DNA of 64,000 nucleotides from Gilliamella sp. Pra-s52 (lineage in GTDB: Bacteria; Pseudomonadota; Gammaproteobacteria; Enterobacterales; Orbaceae): NCBI RefSeq assembly GCF_009795805.1, contig NZ_WTEY01000012.1:1-64000 (forward strand), in the 5' to 3' direction. The first letter of the stretch is position 1; every line of letters begins with the position of its first letter. The notes beneath the pieces are model-generated. The model had not been told where the DNA came from. It saw only the letters and a list, made by a program, of their open reading frames with translations, and ran no database searches. Below, piece after piece: positions 26,504-36,892 of the stretch. A program made the position numbers and the translations under genes.

Positions 26504-26536
26504 CCGTTCTTTAACATCATCAATTGGAATAAATTT

Positions 26537-27340
26537 ATGCATCCGATGCTTAATATCGCTATTCGCGCTGCTCGTAAAGCAGGCAATGTGGCCATTAAGG
26601 CTTATGAAAACCCTAGTTCAATCGAAATTGACAGCAAAGGCGCTAATGATTTTGCCACAAATGTGGATCGTGCTGCCGAGGCTTTAATTGTTGAAACAAT
26701 CAAAAAAGCTTACCCTGACCATACTATCATTGCCGAAGAAAGCGGCTTAGTTAAAGGTAATGATGCCGATACTCAGTGGATTATCGATCCGATTGATGGT
26801 ACAACCAATTTTATTAAAAATATCCCTCATTTTGCAGTGTCTATCGCAGCTCGCGTTAAAGGGAAAACCGAAATTGCTGTTGTTTATAACCCAATGACTA
26901 ACGAACTGTTTACCGCTGCTCGGGGTAAAGGTGCGCAACTTAATGGTTATCGTATTCGTGTTAGTAATGCTAAAGATTTAGATAATAGCCTGCTGGCAAT
27001 GGCTTTTCCTTTTAAACAAAAACAATATAGCGATAGCTATTTTGCTGTGCTACAAAAGTTGTTTGTAAGATGTGGCGATTTTCGCCGTAGTGGTTCTGCT
27101 GCTTTGGATCTTGCTTATGTTGCCGCAGGCCGTTTAGATGGCTTTTTTGAAATCGGTTTAAAACCATGGGATATTGCGGGTGGTGAGTTGATTTTGCGTG
27201 AGGCAGGTGGTGTGATTACGGATTTTGTTGGCGGTAATAATTATATGGCTTCGGGCAATGTGGTGGCGGGTAATCCTCGAATTGTGAAAGATTTGTTGGT
27301 TTCAACCCAAAACGATTGGCCAGAAAAGTTACGCAACTAA
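26537..27340 (+). CDS. suhB: Inositol-1-monophosphatase SuhB
   Basis: A 267-residue member of the IMPase family with the metal-binding motifs DPIDGTTNF and [15 protein letters not shown] and an upstream EES acidic site. SuhB hydrolyses inositol phosphates and, in E. coli, also joins the rRNA antitermination complex through NusA. In enterobacteria suhB lies close to iscR; here about 15 kb of other genes separate them. The start has only a weak ribosome site. It is the first gene after the T6SS. Confidence 0.95.
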   Translation: MHPMLNIAIRAARKAGNVAIKAYENPSSIEIDSKGANDFATNVDRAAEALIVETIKKAYPDHTIIAEESGLVKGNDADTQWIIDPIDGTTNFIKNIPHFAVSIAARVKGKTEIAVVYNPMTNELFTAARGKGAQLNGYRIRVSNAKDLDNSLLAMAFPFKQKQYSDSYFAVLQKLFVRCGDFRRSGSAALDLAYVAAGRLDGFFEIGLKPWDIAGGELILREAGGVITDFVGGNNYMASGNVVAGNPRIVKDLLVSTQNDWPEKLRN

Positions 27341-27366
27341 TTCCTCCTTCCTCCTTTCTGTTTTAT

Positions 27367-27389
27367 CACAGGGTTTGTCAAGCCCTGTG
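27367..27389 (+). promoter_or_regulatory. 23-base inverted repeat between suhB and copA (operator or weak terminator)
   Basis: CACAGGG at 27367-27373 and CCCTGTG at 27383-27389 are perfect inverse complements, with TTG/CAA pairing further inside. A T-rich stretch starts about seven bases later. TTGTCA at 27375-27380 inside the repeat could be a -35 box, with T-rich -10 candidates 16 or 19 bases on. The dyad does not match the ACCTTCC/GGAAGGT pattern of CueR sites. It could end suhB transcription, regulate copA, or both. Confidence 0.4.
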
Positions 27390-27473
27390 AGCGCTGTTTT
27401 ATTTTTATTCGACCTTTATATTAAGCATAGGCCGACTTTGTATTCCATTCCATTAATCATTAAGGAAAGCATA

Positions 27474-29660
27474 ATGAAAACAGTTCAATATCATTTTATT
27501 GTTGAAGATATGAGTTGTGCATCTTGTGTTGGGCGTGTTGAAAAGGCGCTGAAAAAGGTCGATGGCGTTGTTGATGTTAGCGTAAATCTTGCGACCGAAA
27601 AGGCAACGGTTGATGCCGATGAGCATGTGACGCTTGAGTCGTTAATGTCTGCGGTTGATAATGCGGGTTATCATGCCGTTAAAATAACGCAATCAGCAAA
27701 GTCTTCTCAATTGAAAACACAATTATCTAGTTGGCCGATTGTTGTTGCTGTTATTTTTGCTATTCCTTTTGTGTTTCCAATGTTGTTGGCGCCATTTGGT
27801 GTACATTTGATGATGCCTGCTTGGTTACAATTGGTTATTGCCTCTATTGTGCAATTTGGGCTAGGCGCTAAATTTTATCGAAGCGGTTTTAATGCGGTTA
27901 AGGCGTTGTCAGGCAATATGGATTTGTTGGTGGCTATTGGTACCAGTGCAGCTTATGGGTTGTCGGTGTATCAGTTTTTCGTCGGTAATGATGAGCACCT
28001 TTATTTTGAATCTTCAGTGATTATTATCACTTTGATTTTGTTAGGTAAATGGTTAGAGTCAAACGCTAAACGGCAAACCACGCAAGCCATCAAAGCCCTG
28101 TCAGCACTGCGTCCTGATGTTGCTTTAGTAAGGCGTGGTGATCAAGAGGTGAGTTTGCCTATTAGCCAAGTTAAAGTGCATGATATTGTTATTATTAAAC
28201 CAGGCGATCGCATTCCTGTTGATGGTATTGTGATTGAAGGCGTATCAAGTAGTGATGAGTCGATGTTAACGGGCGAAAGCCTGCCTGTAAATAAAACCGT
28301 TAATGATGTGGTTACTGGCGGTACGATTAATGGTGAAGGGTTATTGATTGTTAAAACTACGGCTATTCAATCGGATTCTACTTTATCCAAAATCATTGAA
28401 ATGGTTGAATCCGCTCAAGCTAAAAAAGCACCGATTCAGCGGGTAGTTGATCGTATTAGTGCTGTTTTTGTGCCAGTAATTTTGTTAATTGCATTGGTTA
28501 CGTTATTGGCTTGGGGGATGATGTCGCATGATTGGCAGCAAGCATTGCTCCATGCCGTTGCGGTGTTAGTGATTGCTTGCCCATGTGCTTTAGGTTTAGC
28601 AACACCAACAGCAATTATGGTGGGTACTGGAGTGGCTGCGGGGCATGGTATTTTAATTAAAGATGCTGAAGCGTTAGAAACACTGCATAATATCAATACC
28701 ATCGCTTTTGATAAAACAGGTACTTTAACAATTGGTAAACCTGAATTAGTTGAGATGGATATTATGGGTAGCGAGACGCCCGATCAGATTTTATCGCTCG
28801 CTGCATCATTACAAGCTGGTAGTGAGCATCCACTAGCAAAAGCGATTTTAAGTAGAGCTAAAACGCATTGTTATGCTCAAAATATTACTTCTGTTGCTGG
28901 GTTTGGTGTGATGGCAACGGTTGATAATACGGAATATTATTTAGGTAGCTTGCGTTGGATGAAATCATTAAATGCTTATTTTGTGAATATGGACGATAAG
29001 GTTAGTGAATTATCTAGCAAAGGTTATACCATTTCGTTTTTAGCTAAACAACAATTAGAAGGTGGTGTAGTGATATTGGCGTTGTTTGGTTTTGCTGATG
29101 TTATTAAACAAGAAGCAAAAACGGCAATTGAAGCATTACATCAATTGAATGTAAAAACCGTTATGTTAACGGGTGACAGTCAGAAAGTGGCCAATATGGT
29201 TGGTCAGCAATTAAGTCTAGATAAGGTTATTGCTGAAGTATTGCCACAAGATAAAGCCAATTATATTTATCAATTGCAACAAAATGAAAATATAACTAAT
29301 GTTAATAAAGTGGCAATGGTTGGTGATGGTGTCAATGATGCCCCAGCTTTGGCGGCTGCAGATATTGGTATTGCTATGGGTACGGGGACCGATGTGGCTA
29401 TGCATGCCGCAAGTATTACGTTGATGCGAGGTAATTTATTTTTGATTGCTGATGCGATTGATATTTCACGCCGAACTTATCATAAAATTAAGCAAAATCT
29501 ATTTTGGGCTTTTTTTTATAATTTAATTGGCATTCCACTTGCGGCACTGGGGTTTTTAAATCCAATGCTAGCAGGTGCCGCGATGGCGTTAAGTAGCGTT
29601 AGTGTTGTGACTAATGCTTTGTTGCTTAAGCGTTGGAAAGCAAGATCCGCAAATCAATAA
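27474..29660 (+). CDS. copA: Copper-exporting P1B-type ATPase CopA
   Basis: A 728-residue heavy-metal ATPase with one N-terminal metal-binding domain (MSCASC at 13-18), the TGES actuator motif, the membrane CPC motif (369-371) typical of Cu(I) pumps, the phosphorylated aspartate D413 in DKTGT, and [10 protein letters not shown]. It exports Cu(I) from the cytoplasm using ATP. Many enterobacterial CopA proteins have two N-terminal metal domains; this has one. The ATG at 27474, after AAGGA, is chosen; an in-frame extension to 27375 lacks a ribosome site and has no family match. Transcription ends at the hairpin at 29683. Confidence 0.94.
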   Translation: MKTVQYHFIVEDMSCASCVGRVEKALKKVDGVVDVSVNLATEKATVDADEHVTLESLMSAVDNAGYHAVKITQSAKSSQLKTQLSSWPIVVAVIFAIPFVFPMLLAPFGVHLMMPAWLQLVIASIVQFGLGAKFYRSGFNAVKALSGNMDLLVAIGTSAAYGLSVYQFFVGNDEHLYFESSVIIITLILLGKWLESNAKRQTTQAIKALSALRPDVALVRRGDQEVSLPISQVKVHDIVIIKPGDRIPVDGIVIEGVSSSDESMLTGESLPVNKTVNDVVTGGTINGEGLLIVKTTAIQSDSTLSKIIEMVESAQAKKAPIQRVVDRISAVFVPVILLIALVTLLAWGMMSHDWQQALLHAVAVLVIACPCALGLATPTAIMVGTGVAAGHGILIKDAEALETLHNINTIAFDKTGTLTIGKPELVEMDIMGSETPDQILSLAASLQAGSEHPLAKAILSRAKTHCYAQNITSVAGFGVMATVDNTEYYLGSLRWMKSLNAYFVNMDDKVSELSSKGYTISFLAKQQLEGGVVILALFGFADVIKQEAKTAIEALHQLNVKTVMLTGDSQKVANMVGQQLSLDKVIAEVLPQDKANYIYQLQQNENITNVNKVAMVGDGVNDAPALAAADIGIAMGTGTDVAMHAASITLMRGNLFLIADAIDISRRTYHKIKQNLFWAFFYNLIGIPLAALGFLNPMLAGAAMALSSVSVVTNALLLKRWKARSANQ

Positions 29661-29682
29661 TTTGCTGTTTTAATTTTAAATA

Positions 29683-29707
29683 AAAAGGGCTGCCTAGCAG
29701 CCCTTTT
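29683..29707. terminator. Bidirectional terminator between copA and the FAD oxidoreductase gene
   Basis: Arms AAAAGGGCTGC (29683-29693) and GCAGCCCTTTT (29697-29707) pair perfectly over 11 bases around the loop CTA. The T-run on the right serves copA and the A-run on the left serves the convergent minus-strand gene. Confidence 0.92.
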
Positions 29708-29744
29708 ATTGTTGGGTTAGTTGTTAGTAATATTTAAGTATGTT

Positions 29745-31151
29745 TTACTTTACCTGCTGTACAGCGCTAGGGCCGTATTTTTTTAACATCATATTACTGA
29801 ATTTGTTTTCTGGATCTAATTGTGCTTTAAGCTTAAAAAAGCGTTCGGCTTGTGGATATGCACGTTGAAACTGTTCAGAAGTTGCATGTAATTGATAAGG
29901 TAAATAATAACTACCGCCTTTTGCTAATACTGCATCAATTAATTCTCGAGTCCAGACTCCAACTTCTTTTTTACTTTGTTCATCGGTAGCTTGTTGATAA
30001 TAAATCACAAAAGCAAATACTTCGGTTTTTGCCCATGCTAGTAGCGAACCACTATCAGCATTTGCATGACGAATAGAAATATTAATCACATTAGCCCGAT
30101 GTTTTTTCAAAATAGCAATTAATTCAGGATAAAAATCCTCAAACCGATCTACAGGGATAAAATACTCTTCTAGTGCAAAGCTTTTATCTTTATCTTTGAT
30201 CGGCTGTAAATTAGATACATCAAAACTAGCTTCATAATTACGCCACATTACGGGTTGTTGTATATAATCTAGATCATCATACAATTTGCGTAAGCGCTTG
30301 CCTTCGTCTGATGATGCGACGATTTTGATTTTTTGTTCCTGATCATATGAATATTGATCGGTTGGGCGTAGTCTATCTAAAATAGTTAATGGTTCTTGTG
30401 TTTCTTTAAAAGTAACAGCGCGAACTTCTTCAAAATCAGGCGGGTAAATGACCGAGTTATGAAATATTGCCCTTTTATCAGATCGAATCTGTTGCATGAA
30501 ATATGGGTAGTACTGTGTAATTGGCATAACGTCACTAATACGTTTTGCTTTAACATTATCAGCAAGTCGTAAGGTGACTTCTGTAATTACACCTAAGCCA
30601 CCATAACCGCCGATAGCGCCATAAAATATATCTTGATTTTCTTTTGGGGTCGCCTCGACGATTGAGCCATCTGCTAATACAATTTTGAATTTTTCTACCG
30701 ATAATATTATTGGACCTTCGCCAATATAACGGCCATGTACATTGACGCTCAATGATCCACCAATGCTAAAGTTGGCATAGCTTTGCATGATTTTTACTGA
30801 TAAGTTGTAGGGATCAATTAGCTCCTGTACTTGACGCCAAGTTGCCCCTGTTTCAATGGTTAAAAGTTTTTGTTCGGGGTTGAAATCAATTACATGGTTT
30901 AGCTTTTGTGTGTCTATTTGAATTCCATTGTTTATTGCTGTTTGTCCACCCATGCTGTATTTTTTACCGGCGATACTGATTGGTCCCTTAGAATTTTTAA
31001 TCAGTTCGGCAACTTGTTGGGTTGATTCTGGCTGCATAACTGCAGTAACTTCGACAGGTGTCATGCCTGTAACGTCATTAACTACTACTGCTTGCGTTGT
31101 TAATGGTAATGCAAGGAAAAGACAGCAGCTCAAGAAAGTGAATTTTTTCAT
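29745..31151 (-). CDS. Exported FAD-binding (PCMH-type) oxidoreductase
   Basis: The 468-residue protein has a Sec-type signal peptide (about 1-21, ending TTQA), then a vanillyl-alcohol-oxidase-type FAD domain with GPISIAGKKYSMGG (56-69) and SIGGSLSVNVHG (129-140), where H139 sits where some relatives bind FAD covalently. The YGGLGVITEVTLRL segment closes the FAD domain. The C-terminal half resembles sugar-lactone or aldonolactone oxidases only weakly, so the substrate is unknown. Export of a flavoprotein with a Sec signal is unusual, since many fold in the cytoplasm first. It is transcribed convergently to copA. Confidence 0.8.
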   Translation of the reverse strand: MKKFTFLSCCLFLALPLTTQAVVVNDVTGMTPVEVTAVMQPESTQQVAELIKNSKGPISIAGKKYSMGGQTAINNGIQIDTQKLNHVIDFNPEQKLLTIETGATWRQVQELIDPYNLSVKIMQSYANFSIGGSLSVNVHGRYIGEGPIILSVEKFKIVLADGSIVEATPKENQDIFYGAIGGYGGLGVITEVTLRLADNVKAKRISDVMPITQYYPYFMQQIRSDKRAIFHNSVIYPPDFEEVRAVTFKETQEPLTILDRLRPTDQYSYDQEQKIKIVASSDEGKRLRKLYDDLDYIQQPVMWRNYEASFDVSNLQPIKDKDKSFALEEYFIPVDRFEDFYPELIAILKKHRANVINISIRHANADSGSLLAWAKTEVFAFVIYYQQATDEQSKKEVGVWTRELIDAVLAKGGSYYLPYQLHATSEQFQRAYPQAERFFKLKAQLDPENKFSNMMLKKYGPSAVQQVK

Positions 31152-31306
31152 TGTGAATTGTTATATATATGATATTTAATGATAAAAAATTAATTTTACC
31201 TGTACTAGGTATATAAATCAATAGGTTATTATTTTTTGAACTAACAAACAAAAACAAACCATAGCGTTTAATACAGTAGCGTTTAATAAATTAAATCGAT
31301 GTATTG

Positions 31307-32614
31307 TTATTCCGCAAGAGTAAACCCGATTTGTGTTCCTTTTCCTTGTTCTGTCACAAATACGCCAACTGCGCAGATCAGTTGTTCATTGTAGTAAATC
31401 AGTGGGATTCGAGTTCGCATCCATGGTGGAATATTATGTTCTTGCCATAGTTTTTTTATTGGTCGTGAACCATGACGATTAACGATTTGTAATTTTCCTT
31501 GAGCATGGAATTGTACAGTCACTTGTTCGTCTTTTTTCGGTAAACGACACGTTAAATGGTGTTGGTGATTGAGCTGTAATTTACCGGCATTATCGGGCAA
31601 GAGCAATTCTGACGTTAAGTCCCAGTGGAGTTTTTGTTGTTCAATATTTTGATATAGCGGTAATAGGTAGAGCTGGTTTTGATAACGGCGTATTTGTTTG
31701 TTGTTAAGAATAAATTGTGGATTGGCATCTTCTTTGGCTAAGGCAACGGTTGGCCAAATTAATGCTAATTGTTTTTGTGTTGGCATGGCTATTTGTTGAG
31801 TTCGCAACCACATTCGCAAAATAGCATTGCGTTTATATTCTGAATAGTTCATTAAAGGAGCAAGGTGCAATTGTCCTTGTTGAGTAACTATTTGTTGAAA
31901 TTCGGATAATAATAATTCGTTAATCAGTGCTTCTTGTTGTTGGCATAATGCGGCACTGCGTGCCACCATTTGAGAAAAATGAGGCCAGCGTTGATTAATT
32001 GTTGGTAAGACATTGAGTCTTAAAAAGTTACGATCGTAGCGGTCATCTTGGTTGCTTTCGTCTTCTATCCACGTTAGATGATGGTGTTTGGCGTAATTTT
32101 CAATTTGAGTTCGTGACACAGTTAATAATGGGCGAAGGTGCTGTTTAGTTTCAATAGGCATTGCCGATAATCCAGCTGGGCCACTACCTCGTTTTAACGC
32201 TAGAAAAAAGGTTTCGCATTGATCATCAAGGTGTTGAGCAGTGCATAATGTTTCGTTGCTTTTTAGATGATGATAAATCGCGTGGTAACGTGCGTTTCTG
32301 GCTTGTTCTTCGATATTTCCTGCATGGGGGGTTAGCTTAACTTTTTCTATGATGAGCGGTACTTGCCACGTTTGGCATTGTTTTTGGCAATGTGTCGCCC
32401 AATTGTCGGCATTGTTGCTTAATCCATGATGAATATAAATTGCCCTAAGTTTTAAATTTGGCAATTGGCGTTTGAGCTGTACTAGCGCATGCATTAAGAC
32501 GCTTGAATCAACCCCTCCACTATAAGCAATCAGGAGGGATGGGTGGTTTTTTATATGATCAAAAATAGTCTGTTCAATGGTGTTTGTAAACAGGGTTTGG
32601 TGTTGGTTATTCAT
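31307..32614 (-). CDS. tilS: tRNA(Ile)-lysidine synthase TilS
   Basis: A 435-residue N-type ATP pyrophosphatase with the PP-loop SGGVDSS at 32-38 and the C-terminal TilS domain (HGSRPIKKLWQEHNIPPWMR). TilS attaches lysine to the C34 wobble base of the tRNA that reads AUA, changing its identity from Met to Ile. It is essential in most bacteria. It lies 11 bases downstream of metC on the same strand, so the two are probably co-transcribed. Confidence 0.95.
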   Translation of the reverse strand: MNNQHQTLFTNTIEQTIFDHIKNHPSLLIAYSGGVDSSVLMHALVQLKRQLPNLKLRAIYIHHGLSNNADNWATHCQKQCQTWQVPLIIEKVKLTPHAGNIEEQARNARYHAIYHHLKSNETLCTAQHLDDQCETFFLALKRGSGPAGLSAMPIETKQHLRPLLTVSRTQIENYAKHHHLTWIEDESNQDDRYDRNFLRLNVLPTINQRWPHFSQMVARSAALCQQQEALINELLLSEFQQIVTQQGQLHLAPLMNYSEYKRNAILRMWLRTQQIAMPTQKQLALIWPTVALAKEDANPQFILNNKQIRRYQNQLYLLPLYQNIEQQKLHWDLTSELLLPDNAGKLQLNHQHHLTCRLPKKDEQVTVQFHAQGKLQIVNRHGSRPIKKLWQEHNIPPWMRTRIPLIYYNEQLICAVGVFVTEQGKGTQIGFTLAE

Positions 32615-32625
32615 TTTCTACCTAA

Positions 32626-33843
32626 TTATACTAAACTCTGTAATGCATTGGTTTTATTTTTTTGTCGTTTTATTCTGTCTAAACCAGCAGCAAGATCGGC
32701 AATTAAATCATCAGGATCTTCAAGCCCAATATGTAACCTAATTAGTGTTCCTTTGAAGTCGATGCCTGATACAGGCCTGATGTTAGTAAGTTCTTCAGGT
32801 TGGTTAGCTAAAATTAATGATTCAAATCCACCCCATGAGTAAGCCATTGAAAAGTAAGTTAAGTTATCAAGGAAATCAGCTAATTGAACATCAGTTAAAT
32901 GATCTTTTAAGACAAACGAGAATAAACCACTTGCACCTGTAAAATCGCGTTTAAAGAATTCATGTCCTTTACAGCTTTCTAATGCAGGGTGATTTACTGT
33001 GGCAACTTTTGGGTGATGTGCTAACCATTTGGCAACTTTTATGCCGCTTTCATGATGTTGTTTAAGTCTTATTGCTAGTGTTCGTAAGCCTCGGGTTGCC
33101 ATGTAAGCTGTGTCTGCATCGCACATTTGTCCCATTAGGTAGGAGCGTTCGCGTAGCCTATCCCAACAACGTTGGTTAGCAACTGCGGTGCCTAGCATGG
33201 CATCAGAATGGCCAATGAGGTATTTGGTGCCGGCTTGTATTGAGATATCAATATCATGCGCTAAGGCTTTAAATAATATGCCTGCTCCCCAAGTGTTATC
33301 CATCATGATAACAATTTCAGGGTTGGCGCTTCGAATAGCTTTGACAATAGTGGGGATGTCTTGCACTTCCATTGTGATGGAACTTGGTGATTCAAGAAAT
33401 ACGACTTTGGTATTGGGTTTTATATAATTGGTGATATTGCTGCCTATTAATGGCGAAAAGTAATCTGTTTCAACCCCGAGATCTTTTAAGATGTGTTGGC
33501 AAAATTCTTGGGTAGGTTCGTAAGCCGCTTCGGATACTAAAATATGATCGCCTGTTTTTACAAAGGCTAAAATTGCATTAGCAATGGCCGCTGCACCACA
33601 TGGGTAAAGGTAACAACCGGCTCCTCCTTCAATGTCTACCATGGCTTCTTGTAGCGCAAAGTGGGTTAGTGTGCCTCGGCGTCCATAAAAAAGTTCACCG
33701 TTTGTTCGATTTTTGGTGGCTTCTTTTTTGGCGGCAATGCTATCAAAAACCAGTGATGAGGCTCGTTGAATCACCGAATTAACCGCACCTTGTGTATAAC
33801 GTTTTTTACGTCCTGCATGGACTAATTTTGTTGGTAATGACAT
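32626..33843 (-). CDS. metC: Cystathionine beta-lyase MetC
   Basis: A 405-residue PLP enzyme of the Cys/Met metabolism family. The cofactor lysine is K207 in [10 protein letters not shown]; the aspartate is in MMDNTWGAG, and the motif [20 protein letters not shown] is typical of MetC. It cleaves cystathionine to homocysteine, pyruvate and ammonia. It is divergent from the phosphopantetheinyl transferase gene across 96 bases. No MetJ-box (AGACGTCT) repeats were seen upstream. Confidence 0.92.
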   Translation of the reverse strand: MSLPTKLVHAGRKKRYTQGAVNSVIQRASSLVFDSIAAKKEATKNRTNGELFYGRRGTLTHFALQEAMVDIEGGAGCYLYPCGAAAIANAILAFVKTGDHILVSEAAYEPTQEFCQHILKDLGVETDYFSPLIGSNITNYIKPNTKVVFLESPSSITMEVQDIPTIVKAIRSANPEIVIMMDNTWGAGILFKALAHDIDISIQAGTKYLIGHSDAMLGTAVANQRCWDRLRERSYLMGQMCDADTAYMATRGLRTLAIRLKQHHESGIKVAKWLAHHPKVATVNHPALESCKGHEFFKRDFTGASGLFSFVLKDHLTDVQLADFLDNLTYFSMAYSWGGFESLILANQPEELTNIRPVSGIDFKGTLIRLHIGLEDPDDLIADLAAGLDRIKRQKNKTNALQSLV

Positions 33844-33939
33844 GATGATTCCTTTTGCAATTTAATAAATTTTAATAACAGTTAGCATAGCATGCTGTTA
33901 AAATAGTAAAAAATAATTTTTATAAATACCCGTTTACCA

Positions 33940-34560
33940 ATGACGTTAATAATCCAACTAGCTAATTTGAATCATTCAACAATTGATTTTGCGTTATTGC
34001 CAAAGCAGATTGTTGATGAGGCCGATAAATTTAATGATGAGCGTAAAAAACAGTTTTTAGTATGTCGCTCAATATTAGCCAATTTGCTTAAGCAGTATTG
34101 TGATATTTCGATTTTGCCAACAATCGTTGTTGGTGATAATGGTCGTCCTTGTTTTTTAGAGCGTCATTTGCCCGATTTTAATATTAGTCATAGTCAAAAT
34201 TGGGTGGCGGTAGCGATTTCATTAACGGGTATGATCGGACTTGATGTCGAAGTGGATCGTCCGCGCAAAAATTATTTGAAGGTGGCTAAGAACTTTTTTG
34301 CAGATGATGAATATCAATGGTTGATCAAACAAGATGATTCATTAAGGGCTTTTTGGCAATTATGGACGTTGAAAGAATCGGCGTTAAAATTATATGCTAA
34401 AGGCGTCTGGCAAATTAAATCGGTTAATGTTGATTTAACTGAGCAAGTGATTACAGCGCCTTTTGCTCAGCATTTTTATTATCAATATCATCAGGTTGAT
34501 GATGTTCATTTGTCTGTAAACTGTAACGAGCCGATTTCTGAACTTATTTTATTATCTTGA
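33940..34560 (+). CDS. 4'-phosphopantetheinyl transferase, Sfp/AcpT type
   Basis: A 206-residue protein with the Sfp-superfamily metal and CoA motifs: NISHS (81-85), GLDVEVDRPRK (D102, E104) and WTLKESALK (142-150). It moves phosphopantetheine from CoA to a carrier-protein serine. It is about AcpT-sized and distinct from the smaller AcpS of fatty-acid synthesis. No carrier protein or biosynthetic cluster is nearby, so its partner is unknown. The start lacks a clear ribosome site. It converges with the phosphatase gene 35 bases away. Confidence 0.88.
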   Translation: MTLIIQLANLNHSTIDFALLPKQIVDEADKFNDERKKQFLVCRSILANLLKQYCDISILPTIVVGDNGRPCFLERHLPDFNISHSQNWVAVAISLTGMIGLDVEVDRPRKNYLKVAKNFFADDEYQWLIKQDDSLRAFWQLWTLKESALKLYAKGVWQIKSVNVDLTEQVITAPFAQHFYYQYHQVDDVHLSVNCNEPISELILLS

Positions 34561-34595
34561 TACTGTATTTGATTGCGATTATTTTTTAAATCAAT

Positions 34596-35369
34596 TTAAA
34601 TCAAATAGATATCTTGTATTATTTGTCTATTATGTTCGTTTAATTGATATTCTTGTGATAACCATTCGTTAATGGTGCCGTAGCGCGCTTTGATCGCATC
34701 TAATGCTGCTGTTAGGTACTCTTTTTTAGTTGCAAAGATGATTTTACGCTTTTCAATTTCATCAGGTGTAGCTTTGTTTTTATATTGGCTTAGTAAATAT
34801 TCTCGATAATCAGATAACAGCTGTTCTGTCTGTAAGTAATCCTGTATTACGCTGTCTTCGCTAACTCCTAATGCAAATAGCACTAATGCAACCCCAACAC
34901 CCGTACGGTCTTTTCCTACTGCACAATGTTGCACTAAAGGTTTGCCTTGCGAAGTTAGTAATAGCGAGGAAAGTTTTTTGTATGCAGGGTTGTTAAATGG
35001 TAGTAATTGGTAAAGCTTAATCATAAAATCAAATGGGGAGTTTTTTTTCAGTGCTTGGGTATGACTTCCCAAGTCACTTGTTAAACTGGCTGTGACTGTA
35101 TCGCTCAAAGGGTTTGCCGGTACATTAATATATTTTGCGTTATGCCATAGTTTGTCGGGGTTTCGTGCAATTTCATCTTGGTCACGATAGTCTAAAATAT
35201 AGTGTAGATTTAATTCGTTAGATAAATAAGATTGTTCTTCTTGCGTAATAAGTGAGAATGCTCCTGAACGGTATAACATACCCGATCGTATTTGACGTTC
35301 ATCAGTTGTTTTGATTCCTCCCAAATCACGAAAATTAATTCCATTTTTTATTGGTACTATTGCGGCCAT
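34596..35369 (-). CDS. Tyrosine-protein phosphatase, dual-specificity-like
   Basis: A 257-residue phosphatase with the CX5R loop HCAVGKDRTG (C149, R155) and the N-terminal NFRDLGG motif with RSG..YRSGAF, placing it with bacterial PTP/lipid-phosphatase-like enzymes. There is no signal peptide, so it is cytoplasmic as drawn. The substrate could be phosphotyrosine or a phosphoinositide; sequence alone does not decide. It stands alone between a phosphopantetheinyl transferase gene and pepB. Confidence 0.87.
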   Translation of the reverse strand: MAAIVPIKNGINFRDLGGIKTTDERQIRSGMLYRSGAFSLITQEEQSYLSNELNLHYILDYRDQDEIARNPDKLWHNAKYINVPANPLSDTVTASLTSDLGSHTQALKKNSPFDFMIKLYQLLPFNNPAYKKLSSLLLTSQGKPLVQHCAVGKDRTGVGVALVLFALGVSEDSVIQDYLQTEQLLSDYREYLLSQYKNKATPDEIEKRKIIFATKKEYLTAALDAIKARYGTINEWLSQEYQLNEHNRQIIQDIYLI

Positions 35370-35470
35370 TATTCTTCCTTATTTCTGCTTAACTTTGCTT
35401 GCTATATTAGCATGTTTCTGATTAGAATTAAGCCACTGTTTTTACTTAACTCATGATTAAGGTTCTTATT

Positions 35471-36751
35471 ATGTCAACGTTATCTATTTTGTTATCTGAT
35501 AAACCCGCACCAACGCAATGGGGCAAGAATGCGTTGTTGAGTTTTTCGGATGATGCTATTACGATTCATTATGATACTCAGCACCGTTTAGGTGCAATTC
35601 AGCGGGCAGGGCGCAAGTTAGATAACCAAGGAATAAGTGCCGTTAAATTAAGTGGTGATAATTGGGATCTTGAAGCTTGTTGGCATTTTTGGTTAGGTTA
35701 TCGGAATGCTAAAAATAGCACTAAAGTTTCTTGGCCAAAACTCAATACTCAAGATAAACAAGAATTAAAACATCGTTTAGCCATTATTGATTGGTGTCGT
35801 GATATTGTTAATGAGCAAGCCGAAACGTTAAGCCCGTTAGCACTAGCAACGAAAAGTGCGGAGTTGATTAGTGCCTATTCGTCTGGTGTCTCTTACAATA
35901 TTATTTCGGGAGAAGCGTTAAAAGAGCATGATTATATGGGGATTTATTCGGTGGGTAAGGGCTCGGATAGACCTGCTGCCTTGCTTGAGCTTGATTATAA
36001 TCCTTCCAAAAATCCTAATGCTCCAATTGTTGCTTGTTTAGTGGGTAAAGGTATTACCTTTGATTCTGGAGGATATAGCTTAAAACCAAGTAATTTTATG
36101 GAATCAATGCGTTCTGATATGGGGGGAGCTGCGTTAGTGACCAGTGCGTTAGCATTAGCCATTGCACGAGGCGTGAATCATCGAATTAAGCTGTATTTAT
36201 GTTGTGCTGATAATTTGGTTAGTGGTAATGCATTTAAGTTAGGTGATATTATTCGTTATCGTAATGGTAAAACGGTCGAGGTTGATAATACCGATGCCGA
36301 AGGGCGTCTTGTCTTGGCTGATGGTTTAATTTGTGCTGATAATGATAAACCTCATTATATTATTGACTGCGCAACACTGACTGGTGCTGCTAAAATTGCG
36401 GTAGGGAATGATTATCACTCATTACTTTCGTTTGATGATAACTTTGCTAACCAATTGTTAGCTAGTAGTGATGTTGAACATGAAGCTTTTTGGCGATTAC
36501 CATTAGCTGAATTTCACCGTTCGCAATTTCCATCATCATTCGCTGATATGGCAAATTCCGGTATACCTAATACCGCTGGAGCGAGCACTGCTGCGGCTTT
36601 TTTATCGCATTTTGTTAAAAATTATCAAAACAATTGGCTACATATTGATTGTTCAGCAACATTCCGCAAAAGTGCGACAGCTTTATGGGCAACAGGTGCA
36701 ACTGGGATAGGGGTAAGAACGTTAGCCAATTTATTAATAGCTTTAAAATAG
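35471..36751 (+). CDS. pepB: Peptidase B, leucyl aminopeptidase family M17
   Basis: A 426-residue M17 aminopeptidase with [16 protein letters not shown] (about 191-206) and the metal/catalytic NTDAEGRL (273-280). The short N-terminal domain with [18 protein letters not shown] is characteristic of PepB rather than the longer PepA. It removes N-terminal residues from peptides in the cytoplasm. AAGG at 35459-35462 lies 8 bases before the ATG at 35471, preferred over 35453. In E. coli pepB ends the isc operon after iscX; here it is detached. Confidence 0.92.
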   Translation: MSTLSILLSDKPAPTQWGKNALLSFSDDAITIHYDTQHRLGAIQRAGRKLDNQGISAVKLSGDNWDLEACWHFWLGYRNAKNSTKVSWPKLNTQDKQELKHRLAIIDWCRDIVNEQAETLSPLALATKSAELISAYSSGVSYNIISGEALKEHDYMGIYSVGKGSDRPAALLELDYNPSKNPNAPIVACLVGKGITFDSGGYSLKPSNFMESMRSDMGGAALVTSALALAIARGVNHRIKLYLCCADNLVSGNAFKLGDIIRYRNGKTVEVDNTDAEGRLVLADGLICADNDKPHYIIDCATLTGAAKIAVGNDYHSLLSFDDNFANQLLASSDVEHEAFWRLPLAEFHRSQFPSSFADMANSGIPNTAGASTAAAFLSHFVKNYQNNWLHIDCSATFRKSATALWATGATGIGVRTLANLLIALK

Positions 36752-36793
36752 CTTGGAAATGATAGTTGTAAGTTTGGGATAGATTATTTGGAT

Positions 36794-36831
36794 AAATACC
36801 TCTGTAAATCAATTTATTTGCAGAGGTATTT
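36794..36831. terminator. Bidirectional terminator between pepB and ppiA
   Basis: Arms AAATACCTCTGTAAAT (36794-36809) and ATTTGCAGAGGTATTT (36816-36831) form a 16-pair stem with one T-G pair around a 6-base loop, followed by a T-run on the plus strand. It serves the convergent pair. Confidence 0.92.
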
Positions 36832-36892
36832 TTTTATTAAGCCGTTTTTTATTAGGATAATAGACGGTGTCAGTTAATTGCTTGTCGTTGTA

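Noticed and set aside
27375-27473. Longer N-terminus for CopA
   Set aside because: The family N-terminus begins just before MSCASC; the extension has no ribosome site, whereas AAGGA precedes 27474.
33844-33939. MetJ boxes between metC and the phosphopantetheinyl transferase gene
   Set aside because: No AGACGTCT-like tandem repeats; only an imperfect AACAG..CTGTT dyad is present.
34566-34607. TATTTGATT..AATCAAATA as a terminator between convergent genes
   Set aside because: The loop would be 24 bases, the stem is pure A/T except one pair, and the right arm enters the phosphatase coding region.
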